A stretch of 64,000 nucleotides of DNA. It comes from UBA1444 sp964521625 (GTDB taxonomy: Bacteria > Bacillota > Negativicutes > UBA1444). The notes under the pieces are model-generated. The model did no database searches and was not told where the DNA came from. It saw nothing but the letters and a program-made list of their open reading frames with translations. Within the stretch, counting starts at the first letter, position 1. Every line of letters begins with the position of its first letter. Location of the stretch: NCBI GenBank assembly GCA_964521625.1, contig CAZFSM010000001.1, positions 124,001-188,000 of the forward strand, written 5' to 3'. Position numbers and translations under genes: made by a program. Below, piece after piece: positions 52,077-60,218 of this stretch.

Positions 52077-52107
52077 GCAAAAATAAATACAGGGGATGTG
52101 AGTCAAT

Positions 52108-52326
52108 ATGCCGCATACGCAGCGCAAAAACATTCTGCCGGGAACGGCAGTCCAGGTGATCCAGAAACCGCATCAACGATCTGGGCAGCTTACCGAAGGG
52201 ATTGTTAAGGATTTGTTGACCTCTAGTCCAGTGCATTCGCGCGGAATCAAAGTTCGCCTGACATCGGGAATTGTCGGGCGAGTCCAGCGGATATTCGGCA
52301 CCGCAGAGAAAAAACATGAACCATAA
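52108..52326 (+). CDS. ywbE: YwbE family protein
   Basis: A 72-residue basic protein of the YwbE (DUF2196) family. It shows the family line RKNILPGTAVQVIQKPHQ, then GQLTEGIVKDLLTSSPVHSRGIKVRL and GIVGRVQRIFG. The layout resembles a small KOW/SH3-like barrel and nucleic acid binding is possible, but no role is established. GGGGATGTG precedes the ATG. Its last 11 bases overlap the start of the sigma-54 activator gene. Confidence 0.9.
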   Translation: MPHTQRKNILPGTAVQVIQKPHQRSGQLTEGIVKDLLTSSPVHSRGIKVRLTSGIVGRVQRIFGTAEKKHEP

Positions 52327-54229
52327 GATATGTATAATTGCTCCCTATTCTGACCTGGCGGAGTTAGCCTGCTCGGTCGGACACGAGACGTCGGTTTCCT
52401 TCGATGTATGGGAAGGCAATTTGGAAATGGGTGGCGTGCGTGCGGTGCAGGCGGAAAAAGATGGCGCGCAGGTGATCATCAGCCGGGGCGGCACTGCTTC
52501 AATCATTCGACGCAAAGTCAAAGTTCCGGTCGTGGAGATTCAGGTGACCGGTTACGATGTGTTGAGGGTAATGCAACCGCTGGTCGGCAGTGGAAAAATA
52601 GCCGGGATTGTCGGTTATTTTAATGTGGTAAAAGGCTGCCGTATTGTTTGTGACATCTTGGGAATTCCCAGTAGGGAATTCATTTTACCGACCGACTATA
52701 CCGAGATCGACTGGGACTCGATTCGTGACCGTCTGAGGAGAATCATTGTTGACGAAAAGGTTGATGTCCTGATTGGCGATACGGTAGCATTTGCCAATGG
52801 CGTCGGAAGTCTTGGCTGCAGTGCCCTATTGATCACCTCCGGGCGTGAATCGATTCTGCGGGCGGTGGAAGAAGCGGCCAACCTGTTGCAGGTGCGCGAA
52901 GAAGAACAGAAAAATGCCCAACGGTTTGAGGCGGTACTGAATTTTGTGCATGACGGAGTGTTGGCGACCGATGAAGCGGGGTTGTTGACCGTCGTTAACC
53001 CGGTAGCCGAAAAAATCTTTGACGTGCAACGGGATGAAGTGTTGGGCTTGCCGGTGATTTCGGTGATCCGGGACACACGAATCGACAAGGTTCTCGATTC
53101 TGGAGCGCCGGAATTCGATCAACTGCAACAAGCGCCGGCTGGTCATATCCTGACCAACCGGATACCCATTCGGGTTGATGGCGAAGTCAAAGGAGTGGTC
53201 GCCACATTCCAGGAAGTGTCGCAAATCGAAGCGGCGGAACGAAAAATCAGGCAGAATCTTTACGGAAAAGGCCTGATTACCCGCTACACATTCCGTGATA
53301 TTCTGACCAAAGATTCGCAAATGAAACATCTGATCAAACTGGCCAAAGGGTACGCAAAAACGAATGCAACGATTTTGATCCAAGGCGAAAGCGGAACAGG
53401 GAAAGAACTGTTCGCGCAAAGCATACATGCTTACAGCCCGCGGGCACAGGGCCCGTTTGTAGCGATCAACTGTTCGGCGTTGCCGCCACCGCTGTTGGAA
53501 AGCGAACTGTTCGGCTATGTGGAGGGCGCTTTCACCGGGGCAAAAAAAAGCGGCAAAATCGGATTGTTCGAACTGGCGCATAACGGAACGATTTTTCTGG
53601 ATGAAATCGGTGAAATGGACCGGGCGCTCCAGGCCCGCCTGCTTCGGGTCCTTGAAGAACGACAGGTTATGCGACTGGGTTCGGACGCCCTGATTCCGGT
53701 CAATATCCGGGTGCTGGCGGCGACGAATCTGGATTTGCGACGCAGGGCTTCGCAGGGGGCGTTCCGGATCGACCTACTGTATCGTCTGAACGTGCTGAAT
53801 TTGCCGATGGTTCCGTTGCGACAACGCAAGGCAGATATCCAGCATTTAGCGGAGCATTTTTTTCTGCGCTATAAAACGGAGTATCACCGGGAAGTCGACG
53901 CCATTCCTGCCTCTATCATTACGTTGCTGGATCGTTACGACTGGCCAGGTAACGTACGTGAACTGAAAAATGTAATGGAAAGGTTGGTTCTATCTGCTGA
54001 ACATGGCCGCATTGCGGCTGATACCGTACGCCTGCTGCTGGAAGAAATGCAGGAAATTTGGCACGAGCCAGCAGAAGAACCGGATATGGAGACGCTGTTG
54101 ACGGGGTCGTTGCAGGAAATCAAGCGGCGGGCGATCCGAAAGGTTCTCCAGCTGGAAGGCGGCAATAAAACTCGGACAGCGAAACGACTCGGCGTAGACA
54201 GGGCTACGATTGATCGGTTGACAGAATGA
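52316..54229 (+). CDS. Sigma-54-dependent activator with PrpR_N sensor domain (first copy)
   Basis: A 637-residue enhancer-binding protein. The N-terminal PrpR_N domain (about 1-185) shows VIISRGGTASIIRR and VPVVEIQVTGYDVLR. A PAS domain (about 205-310) follows, then the AAA+ core with GESGTGKELFAQSIH, the sigma-54-contacting GAFTGA and FLDEIGEM. A Fis-type helix-turn-helix sits at the very C-terminus (NKTRTAKRLGVDRATIDRL). PrpR_N is a periplasmic-binding-protein-like fold that senses small organic acids. It should activate the -24/-12 promoter at 54329 and thus the uxaA-like operon downstream. The ATG at 52316 overlaps ywbE and has only a weak ribosome site. Confidence 0.92.
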   Translation: MNHKICIIAPYSDLAELACSVGHETSVSFDVWEGNLEMGGVRAVQAEKDGAQVIISRGGTASIIRRKVKVPVVEIQVTGYDVLRVMQPLVGSGKIAGIVGYFNVVKGCRIVCDILGIPSREFILPTDYTEIDWDSIRDRLRRIIVDEKVDVLIGDTVAFANGVGSLGCSALLITSGRESILRAVEEAANLLQVREEEQKNAQRFEAVLNFVHDGVLATDEAGLLTVVNPVAEKIFDVQRDEVLGLPVISVIRDTRIDKVLDSGAPEFDQLQQAPAGHILTNRIPIRVDGEVKGVVATFQEVSQIEAAERKIRQNLYGKGLITRYTFRDILTKDSQMKHLIKLAKGYAKTNATILIQGESGTGKELFAQSIHAYSPRAQGPFVAINCSALPPPLLESELFGYVEGAFTGAKKSGKIGLFELAHNGTIFLDEIGEMDRALQARLLRVLEERQVMRLGSDALIPVNIRVLAATNLDLRRRASQGAFRIDLLYRLNVLNLPMVPLRQRKADIQHLAEHFFLRYKTEYHREVDAIPASIITLLDRYDWPGNVRELKNVMERLVLSAEHGRIAADTVRLLLEEMQEIWHEPAEEPDMETLLTGSLQEIKRRAIRKVLQLEGGNKTRTAKRLGVDRATIDRLTE

Positions 54230-54241
54230 AGTAAAATGTTG

Positions 54242-54281
54242 CAGACATTTGCTGAAAAAAGCAGCAAATGTCTGTTTTTTT
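54242..54281 (+). terminator. Terminator after the first sigma-54 activator gene
   Basis: CAGACATTTGCTG (54242-54254) pairs perfectly with CAGCAAATGTCTG (54262-54274) around a 7-nt A-rich loop and is followed by seven T residues. It isolates the activator gene from the operon it probably controls. Confidence 0.93.
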
Positions 54282-54328
54282 ATTCTGCGACAAAATTGAA
54301 ATGGTCAGGCAAAGCCGTTTTGGTAGGC

Positions 54329-54346
54329 TTGGCATGAAAATTGCTT
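54329..54346 (+). promoter_or_regulatory. Sigma-54 promoter of the UxaA/KdgT/LarA/glycerate kinase operon
   Basis: TTGGCATGAAAATTGCTT matches the -24/-12 consensus, with GG and GC separated by exactly ten bases. The start of transcription would be near 54356, about 60 nt before the first gene. The adjacent enhancer-binding protein gene agrees. Confidence 0.9.
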
Positions 54347-54417
54347 AAATATTGGAAAGAGCAATTATTTTGAGCGGTGCGGCATAAACCAGATTCAATG
54401 ATCAAGGAGGCAACAAC

Positions 54418-55581
54418 ATGAACTTCATGGCCTATCGACGGGCAGACGGAAAAATTGGCATCCGTAATCATGTATTGATTTTACCGGCAGTGGTCTGCGC
54501 CAACCGGGTCGCTCGCGGGATTGCGGAAATGGTTAGCGGCGCAGTCTGGGTCGAGCACCAGAACGGTTGTACCCAACTGGGGGCAGACCTCGAATTGTCC
54601 AAACGCGTCCTGGTGGCGCATGGCACTCACCCCAATGTATTTGGCGTCGTGGTAGTCGGACTCGGTTGCGAAACCCTCAGGGCTCAGGCGGTGGTCGAAA
54701 CAATTCAGGCCGCCTGTCCGGAGAAACCGGTCAAACTGGTGATTATTCAAGATGAAGGCGGCTCGGTCAAGGCGACGATGGTCGGCGCCACGGCCGCCCG
54801 TGAAATGCTGGGGCAAGCCTCGCAGGAAGTCCGTGTGCCGGTTGAAGCAGCAGAACTGATCCTCGGAACCGAGTGCGGCGGTTCGGATGCCTGCTCGGGA
54901 ATTTCGGCCAATCCGGCCCTCGGTAAAGCCAGTGACCTGCTGATCGAAGACGGCGGCACGGTCATTTTGGCGGAAACAACCGAATTGATCGGCGCCGAAC
55001 ATATTGTCGCCGCCCGGGCTGTGACCCCGGCCGTTGCCGACCGTTGTTATGAAGTCATCGCCCGTTGTGAAAAACAGGCGACCGACATGGGCGTGGACAT
55101 GCGTGGCGGCCAACCGACGCCAGGCAATATCGAAGGCGGCTTGTCCTCGATCGAAGAAAAATCGCTCGGTTGCGTCTATAAAGCGGGTACCAAGCCGCTA
55201 CAGGACGTAATCGACTATGCTATGCCGGTGACGAAACGCGGGCTGGTCTGGATGGATACGCCGGGACAGGATATTGAGCAGCTGACAGGCATGGTGGCCG
55301 GCGGTTGCCAGATCGTTGTATTTACGACCGGACGCGGAACTTGCTGCGGTTCACCGATTGCACCGACGATCAAGGTGGCGACCAATAGTGACCTGTATCG
55401 ACACATGAACGATAATATTGATTTGGATGCAGGTCCGATTGTTGCCGGTGAAGCGACTGTGGATCAGATTGGCAAGCTGATTTACGACGAAATGCTGGCA
55501 GTGGCTTCCGGCAAGTTATGTAAAGCGGAAATTCTCGGATTTAATGACTTTGCGATCCATCGGATCGGGCCGACAATGTAG
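54418..55581 (+). CDS. UxaA-family lyase, large subunit
   Basis: A 387-residue protein equal to the C-terminal catalytic domain of altronate/galactarate dehydratases. It begins YRRADGKIGIRNHVLILPAV. It contains QNGCTQLG, GLGCETLRAQ, LGTECGGSDACSGISANPALG and GRGTCCGSPIAPTIKV, whose cysteines and surrounding residues hold the metal or cluster site of the family. The SAF small domain is encoded separately by the next gene. The split arrangement is also that of sulfolactate sulfo-lyase SuyAB, so the substrate may be a sugar acid or another hydroxy acid. AAGGAGGCAACAAC precedes the ATG. Confidence 0.88.
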   Translation: MNFMAYRRADGKIGIRNHVLILPAVVCANRVARGIAEMVSGAVWVEHQNGCTQLGADLELSKRVLVAHGTHPNVFGVVVVGLGCETLRAQAVVETIQAACPEKPVKLVIIQDEGGSVKATMVGATAAREMLGQASQEVRVPVEAAELILGTECGGSDACSGISANPALGKASDLLIEDGGTVILAETTELIGAEHIVAARAVTPAVADRCYEVIARCEKQATDMGVDMRGGQPTPGNIEGGLSSIEEKSLGCVYKAGTKPLQDVIDYAMPVTKRGLVWMDTPGQDIEQLTGMVAGGCQIVVFTTGRGTCCGSPIAPTIKVATNSDLYRHMNDNIDLDAGPIVAGEATVDQIGKLIYDEMLAVASGKLCKAEILGFNDFAIHRIGPTM

Positions 55582-55612
55582 CGTTACCGCGAAAATAGGA
55601 GGAGTGGCGAAC

Positions 55613-55903
55613 ATGGCGCAAAAAAGGGCTATAGTGATGAACAGCAAAGACAACACGGCAACCGCAGTGGAAGCGATCGAAGCGAATGCGGCCGTAGTCG
55701 TGAGTATAGACGGACAGGACGTCGCGGTTTCAGTCAGGCAAGCGATTCCGTTCGGACACAAGTTTTCCCTGCAGGCAATTGAGACAGGAACCGCAATTGT
55801 CAAATACGGCGAAACAATCGGTTATGCGACCCAATCAATCGGTTGCGGCGAACATGTCCATGTGCACAATCTGGAAAGCGGGAGGGGTAGGGGCGATAAA
55901 TAG
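55613..55903 (+). CDS. UxaA-family lyase, small SAF-domain subunit
   Basis: A 96-residue SAF-domain protein: DNTATAVEAIEANAAVVV, then VRQAIPFGHKFSLQAIETGTAIVKYGETIG and GEHVHVHNLES near the end. This equals the N-terminal domain of altronate dehydratase and the small subunit of SuyAB. It should assemble with the upstream large subunit. The upstream gene being the large subunit is the reverse of the order in fused UxaA. AGGAGGAGTGGCGAAC precedes the ATG at 55613; longer reading to 55544 overlaps the large-subunit gene and is not coding. Confidence 0.88.
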   Translation: MAQKRAIVMNSKDNTATAVEAIEANAAVVVSIDGQDVAVSVRQAIPFGHKFSLQAIETGTAIVKYGETIGYATQSIGCGEHVHVHNLESGRGRGDK

Positions 55904-55975
55904 AAGCGAATTACCGTCAATATTGAACCTTGAACTGGAACAAGCCCATTGACACAAAAAGAGGAGGAAAGAAGA

Positions 55976-56956
55976 ATGCAGATTCCAATCAAGAGGACTC
56001 TTGAAAAAGTTCCCGGTGGGATGATGGTGGTTCCCCTATTATTAGGTGCTCTTATCAATACGTTCGCCCCGGAATTCTTCAAGATTGGCGGATTTACGAC
56101 GGCGTTGTTCAAAAACGGGGCGATGCCGCTGATTGGCATGTTCCTATTCTGCATGGGCTCCCAGATGAACTTCAATATTGCGCCGGTAGCGCTGAAAAAA
56201 GGCGTTATCCTGACCGGTGGGAAATATGCGATCGGCGTGGCGATCGGCCTTGGGGTGGCGATGTTCGTCCCTGGCGGCGTCTTGCTCGGACTGACCCCTT
56301 TGGCTCTGATTGCCGCGATTACCAATTCCAATGGTGGCCTGTATGTGTCGCTGACCGCGGAATATGGAGATGAGTCCGATGTCGGCGCCATTTCCGTGTT
56401 GTCACTCAACGACGGTCCGTTCTTCACCATGATCGCACTGGGGCTGTCTGGACTGGCCTCGATTCCGTTCACTGCTTTTCTCGCCGTGTTGATCCCGATT
56501 GCCATTGGCATGATTATCGGCAATCTGGACGAAGAAATGCGCAAATTCCTTGGCCTCGGCGAGCGGGTGCTGATCCCGTTCTTTGCCTTCTCACTGGGCG
56601 CAGGAATGGACTTCTTCACTATCTTTAAAGCTGGCGCCTCAGGCATTATTCTCGGGGTTGTTACCGTACTGGCTACTGGTTTGGGCGGATTCTTTCTGCT
56701 TCGCCTGTTTGGCTACAAGAATGCGATTGCCGGTGCTGCGGAAGGATCGGTCGCCGGGAATGCCGTAGCCACTCCGGCAGCGATTGCGGCGATTGATGCT
56801 TCCTACAAACCGATCATGAACGATGCGACAGCCCAGGTTGCCGCAGCCTGCATCATCACGGCGCTGCTTTGTCCAGCGTTGGTTGTGTTTATGAACAAAT
56901 TCCAAGAGAGCAAAGGAATCTACAAACCCAAGAAAGCCACCGTATCGGCAGATTAA
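55976..56956 (+). CDS. kdgT: 2-keto-3-deoxygluconate permease family transporter
   Basis: A 326-residue membrane protein with about ten helices in the KdgT family. It starts IPIKRTLEKVPGGMMVVPLLLGALINTFAPE and holds GGKYAIGVAIGLGVAM, then ITNSNGGLYVSLTAEYGDESDVGA and the late GAAEGSVAGNAVATPAAIAAIDASY. KdgT proteins import 2-keto-3-deoxygluconate with protons. Here it probably carries the acid that the lyase and racemase use. AGGAGG before the ATG at 55976 is preferred to a TTG at 55949. Confidence 0.93.
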   Translation: MQIPIKRTLEKVPGGMMVVPLLLGALINTFAPEFFKIGGFTTALFKNGAMPLIGMFLFCMGSQMNFNIAPVALKKGVILTGGKYAIGVAIGLGVAMFVPGGVLLGLTPLALIAAITNSNGGLYVSLTAEYGDESDVGAISVLSLNDGPFFTMIALGLSGLASIPFTAFLAVLIPIAIGMIIGNLDEEMRKFLGLGERVLIPFFAFSLGAGMDFFTIFKAGASGIILGVVTVLATGLGGFFLLRLFGYKNAIAGAAEGSVAGNAVATPAAIAAIDASYKPIMNDATAQVAAACIITALLCPALVVFMNKFQESKGIYKPKKATVSAD

Positions 56957-56994
56957 AGACTTCTGGCGTGTAGACCCTGGAGGGAGGATTTTGT

Positions 56995-58263
56995 GTGAAA
57001 AAAGTTGAGTTGGCCTATGGAAAAACCGGCCTTGCCATCCACGTGCCCGAATCCGCAGTGGTGATTGAACCGCGGCATTTGCCGGCGTTGGCCGATGACA
57101 AGGCGGCAGTCGTCTCTGCGCTGAGGCAGCCTATGGGAACGCCGCCGCTGAAAAGCATGGTTACAAGTACAGACACAGTTGCGATTGTGATTTCCGATAT
57201 CACCCGCCCGACGCCAAATCACAAACTGGTGCCCTGGATTCTCGAAGAACTCGCTCATGTACCACGGGAGAACTTCATCATCATCAATGGTCTTGGCAGT
57301 CATCGCGCTAATACGGAGACGGAACTGGTCGCGATGCTCGGCCGGGAAATCGTCGATACGGTGCGGATTGAAAACCATGATGCATTTGATGACAGCAAAC
57401 TGGTGCGTGTGGGCAAGAACAGCTATGGTTCCGAAGTGTTTTTCAACAAAACCTATATGGAAACAAAGTTCAAGATCGTGATTGGTTTTATTGAACCGCA
57501 TTTCTTTGCCGGCTTCTCCGGCGGACCCAAGGGGATCAATCCGGCAGTGGCCGGTATCAAGACGATTCTTGATTTTCACAATGCCGAAATGATCGGTCAT
57601 CCTTTAAGCACCTGGGGGGTTATCGAGGGCAATATCCTGCAGGATGCGGCTACGCAGAACTGTCTGATGGCCAAACCGGACTTCATGCTGAATGTGACCC
57701 TGAACGGCGAGAAGCAGATTACCGGCGTAGTGGCTGGCGATGTGATCGCCGCACACCGCGAAGGCTGCAAGTTTGTCAAGGAAACGGCAATGTATGCGGT
57801 CGATGAGCCGTTTGACATTGTTGTCACGACCAACTCCGGCTATCCGCTGGACCAGAATCTGTATCAGACCGTCAAGGGTATGAGCGCCGCCGCCCAGATT
57901 GTCAAGCAAGGCGGAGCGATTATCAGCGCTTCTGAGTGCTCCGATGGTGTGCCTGATCACGGCAATTACGCCAAAATCCTGAAAATGCGTGATACAGCAG
58001 GCGAACTGCTGGAAATGATTTGTGATCCGGAGTTTTGTCTGTTTGATCAATGGCAGGTGCAGGTGCAGGCAATGGTTCAACTAAAAGCCGACTGTTATCT
58101 GTTTTCTACACTGAATCCGGAAATTGTGAAAAATGCCAAATTCACCCCGATCGAGAGCGTAGAGGCGACATTGGAGCAGCTCTGCCAACAGATTGGCCCG
58201 CAGGTCCGTGTGGCCGTGTTGCCGCTGGGGCCACTGACGATTCCCTATGTTCGGGAAAGTTGA
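56995..58263 (+). CDS. LarA-family nickel-pincer racemase/epimerase
   Basis: A 422-residue protein of the lactate racemase family (LarA, DUF2088). Typical segments are VAIVISDITRPTPNHKLVPWIL near residue 65, INGLGSHRANTETEL, and IEPHFFAGFSGGPKGINPAVAG near residue 170, where the lysine that carries the nickel-pincer nucleotide and a catalytic His lie; a second His is in DFHNAEMIGHPL. Family members invert lactate, malate, other 2-hydroxy acids or the C2 centre of gluconate. No larB, larC or larE maturation genes are in the window. The start is GTG at 56995 behind GGAGGGAGG. Confidence 0.9.
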   Translation: MKKVELAYGKTGLAIHVPESAVVIEPRHLPALADDKAAVVSALRQPMGTPPLKSMVTSTDTVAIVISDITRPTPNHKLVPWILEELAHVPRENFIIINGLGSHRANTETELVAMLGREIVDTVRIENHDAFDDSKLVRVGKNSYGSEVFFNKTYMETKFKIVIGFIEPHFFAGFSGGPKGINPAVAGIKTILDFHNAEMIGHPLSTWGVIEGNILQDAATQNCLMAKPDFMLNVTLNGEKQITGVVAGDVIAAHREGCKFVKETAMYAVDEPFDIVVTTNSGYPLDQNLYQTVKGMSAAAQIVKQGGAIISASECSDGVPDHGNYAKILKMRDTAGELLEMICDPEFCLFDQWQVQVQAMVQLKADCYLFSTLNPEIVKNAKFTPIESVEATLEQLCQQIGPQVRVAVLPLGPLTIPYVRES

Positions 58264-58303
58264 ACAGAACAACGGACAGTGAACATTAATTGACTTAAAA
58301 GAG

Positions 58304-58345
58304 GAACCGTACGCTGGAGATGTCGAATCTTTCAACGTACGGTTC
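58304..58345. repeat. Inverted repeat between larA-like and glycerate kinase genes
   Basis: GAACCGTACG (58304-58313) is perfectly complementary to CGTACGGTTC (58336-58345), with a 22-nt spacer. No T-run follows, so it looks like an RNA-processing or stabilising hairpin, or an operator, more than a terminator. It lies about 28 bp before the kinase start. Confidence 0.6.
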
Positions 58346-58373
58346 GATTCTTAGATCGAGGAGGAGAGTTAGG

Positions 58374-59516
58374 TTGAAGATTGTGATTGCTCCGGATTCA
58401 TACAAAGGATGCCTGTCGGCGCTTGAAGTGGCCAAGGCGATCGAAAGAGGCGTATTGTCGGTAATTCCGTCGGCGGAAGTCCGCAAAATCCCGATTGCCG
58501 ACGGCGGCGAGGGGACGGTCGCCGCGCTGGTGGCAGCGACGGACGGCCAGTTGCGTCAAACTGAAGTGACGGACCCTTTAGGGAACAAAATTATGGCGCA
58601 ATGGGGCATCTTGGGCGATGGTCAGACGGCAGTGATTGAAATGGCGGCAGCTTCCGGTTTGCCGCTAGTGCCGAAGGAACAGCGTGATCCGCGGGTCACG
58701 ACGACGTTTGGTACGGGCGAACTGATCAAAGCAGCCATGGCTGAAGGCTTGGCCAAAATCATTATCGGTATCGGCGGCAGCGCTACCAACGACGGCGGGA
58801 CTGGTATGGCCCGGGCGCTGGGCGCTCGGTTTCTTGATGCTGCCGGACAGGAAGTTGCGGCTGGCGGCGGGTCGTTAGCTGAAATCTGTCAGATCGAGAC
58901 GGCCGGACTGGACCCTCGCCTGCAAACGACCGAGATCGTAGTGGCTTGTGATGTGGATAACCCGTTGTGCGGCAGTCTGGGCGCTTCGGCCGTATTTGGG
59001 CCGCAAAAAGGGGCGACACCGGAAATGGTGCAGCAACTGGATGCAGGCTTGGCAAAATACGCCATCTGTGCCCAGCAGGCCACCGGACGCGATGTGGCGG
59101 AAAAAGCCGGTGCCGGTGCGGCTGGCGGACTGGGCGCCGGGTTGATGTTTTTCACCCCTGCCCAACTGAAACCAGGCGTTGAAATAGTGCTGGACGCTGT
59201 CGGTTTTGCCGAGATTGTCAAGGATGCTGACTTTGTTATCACAGGCGAAGGGCGGACCGATTTTCAGACCGCGTTCGGCAAGGCGCCTGTTGGTGTCGCC
59301 AAAGTCGCCAAAAGATTTGACGTGCCGGTATTCTGTATTTCCGGCGGCTTGGGCGATGGAGCCGACGATGTCCTGACCCAGGGAATCGACGCCGTGATGA
59401 GTATTTGCGACCGTCCGCTCTCGCTCGAGGAGTGCATGGCGGCGGGCGGACAACTGATTGAACCGGCGGCGGCGCGGTTGTGCCGGATCGTGCTGGCTGT
59501 AAAAAAAGCGCAATAG
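58374..59516 (+). CDS. Glycerate 2-kinase (GarK/GlxK type)
   Basis: A 380-residue kinase of the type I glycerate kinase family that phosphorylates D-glycerate to 2-phosphoglycerate. Family motifs are IVIAPDSYKGCLSALEVAKAI at the start, PIADGGEGTVAALV, GIGGSATNDGGTGMARALG near residue 140, CDVDNPLCGSLGAS, GAGAAGGLGAGLMFF and ITGEGRTDFQT. The start is TTG at 58374 behind AGGAGGAGAG. Its place in the operon means that the pathway yields glycerate, or that glycerate is one of the imported acids. Confidence 0.92.
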   Translation: MKIVIAPDSYKGCLSALEVAKAIERGVLSVIPSAEVRKIPIADGGEGTVAALVAATDGQLRQTEVTDPLGNKIMAQWGILGDGQTAVIEMAAASGLPLVPKEQRDPRVTTTFGTGELIKAAMAEGLAKIIIGIGGSATNDGGTGMARALGARFLDAAGQEVAAGGGSLAEICQIETAGLDPRLQTTEIVVACDVDNPLCGSLGASAVFGPQKGATPEMVQQLDAGLAKYAICAQQATGRDVAEKAGAGAAGGLGAGLMFFTPAQLKPGVEIVLDAVGFAEIVKDADFVITGEGRTDFQTAFGKAPVGVAKVAKRFDVPVFCISGGLGDGADDVLTQGIDAVMSICDRPLSLEECMAAGGQLIEPAAARLCRIVLAVKKAQ

Positions 59517-59547
59517 TTGGAAGCTGGAGTTGGAAGGAGTGTTGAAG

Positions 59548-59964
59548 ATGAGTGGATTGAGTCAACAGACCGTGCAAAAGATGCTTGCACTGGCCATGCA
59601 GATTGCACAGACTGAATATAAAAAACCGATGTGCGTATGTGTCTGTGATTCGTACGGGTTTTTGCAGGGGTTTGCCCGCATGGATGGCGCGCCGGTCCGC
59701 AGTATCGCCATCTCCCAGAGTAAAGCCTACACAGCAGTGCGGATGGGGGTGCACACTCACGAGTTTTATGCCCGGATTCTGCGGGAAAATGTGCAGGTGT
59801 CTTATTTTGCTGACTCTCAGCTGACAGCGTTGCCGGGCGGCTATGTAGTGCGCGGCGGCAGCGGCGAAATTCTTGGCGGCATCGGGGTCAGTGCGTTGGC
59901 GCCGTCTGAAGATCAGCACATTACTGAACTGGTGGCAGCAGCCGTACTAAAGGGCGAAATCTGA
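59548..59964 (+). CDS. GlcG/HbpS family protein
   Basis: A 138-residue protein of the GlcG (DUF336/HbpS) family. Features are CVCVCDSYGFLQGFARMDGAPVRSIAISQSKAYTAV and the C-terminal LPGGYVVRGGSGEILGGIGVSALAPSEDQ. The family binds small molecules such as heme or cobalamin and is often encoded beside glycolate, propanediol or hydroxy-acid catabolic genes; its role there is unsettled. AAGGAG nine bases before the ATG at 59548 sets the start. It is the last gene of the operon. Confidence 0.9.
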   Translation: MSGLSQQTVQKMLALAMQIAQTEYKKPMCVCVCDSYGFLQGFARMDGAPVRSIAISQSKAYTAVRMGVHTHEFYARILRENVQVSYFADSQLTALPGGYVVRGGSGEILGGIGVSALAPSEDQHITELVAAAVLKGEI

Positions 59965-59980
59965 CCCTGCGAGCTGAAGA

Positions 59981-60103
59981 TCAGTGCAGAAGGGACCCGA
60001 AGGAACCAGCGCAGTGCATTATTTCCCGGGTCAATTCGCCGACAATTTGCTTTAGTTTGTGGGTTTCCTCTTCGACTTTTTTATTCGAGAAGAAAAGTCT
60101 CAT
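59981..60103 (-). CDS. Possible 40-residue coiled-coil ORF or gene remnant
   Basis: On the minus strand, ATG at 60103 opens a frame whose product has an amphipathic, charged stretch (NKKVEEETHKLKQIVGELTR) ending in a hydrophobic tail. That looks more protein-like than random, but no ribosome site is well spaced (CAGGGA is adjacent). It lies alone in the 254-bp gap between the GlcG-like gene and the second activator. It could be the leftover N-terminus of a signalling protein. Confidence 0.25.
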   Translation of the reverse strand: MRLFFSNKKVEEETHKLKQIVGELTREIMHCAGSFGSLLH

Positions 60104-60218
60104 TCCCTGCGGTAGAGTTTTTCGGGCGGGAAGGACAGATACATTTTTTAGGAAGGTAAAACAAAAAAGATGTCGTAAGCTTCTTGTATGTGGCATAATC
60201 TTTTGACGAGGTGACATT

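Noticed and set aside
54242..54281. CATTTGCTG...CAGCAAATG repeat as an activator-binding site
   Set aside because: The perfect stem followed by seven T residues right after the stop codon is better explained as the terminator of the activator gene, although a dual role is not excluded.
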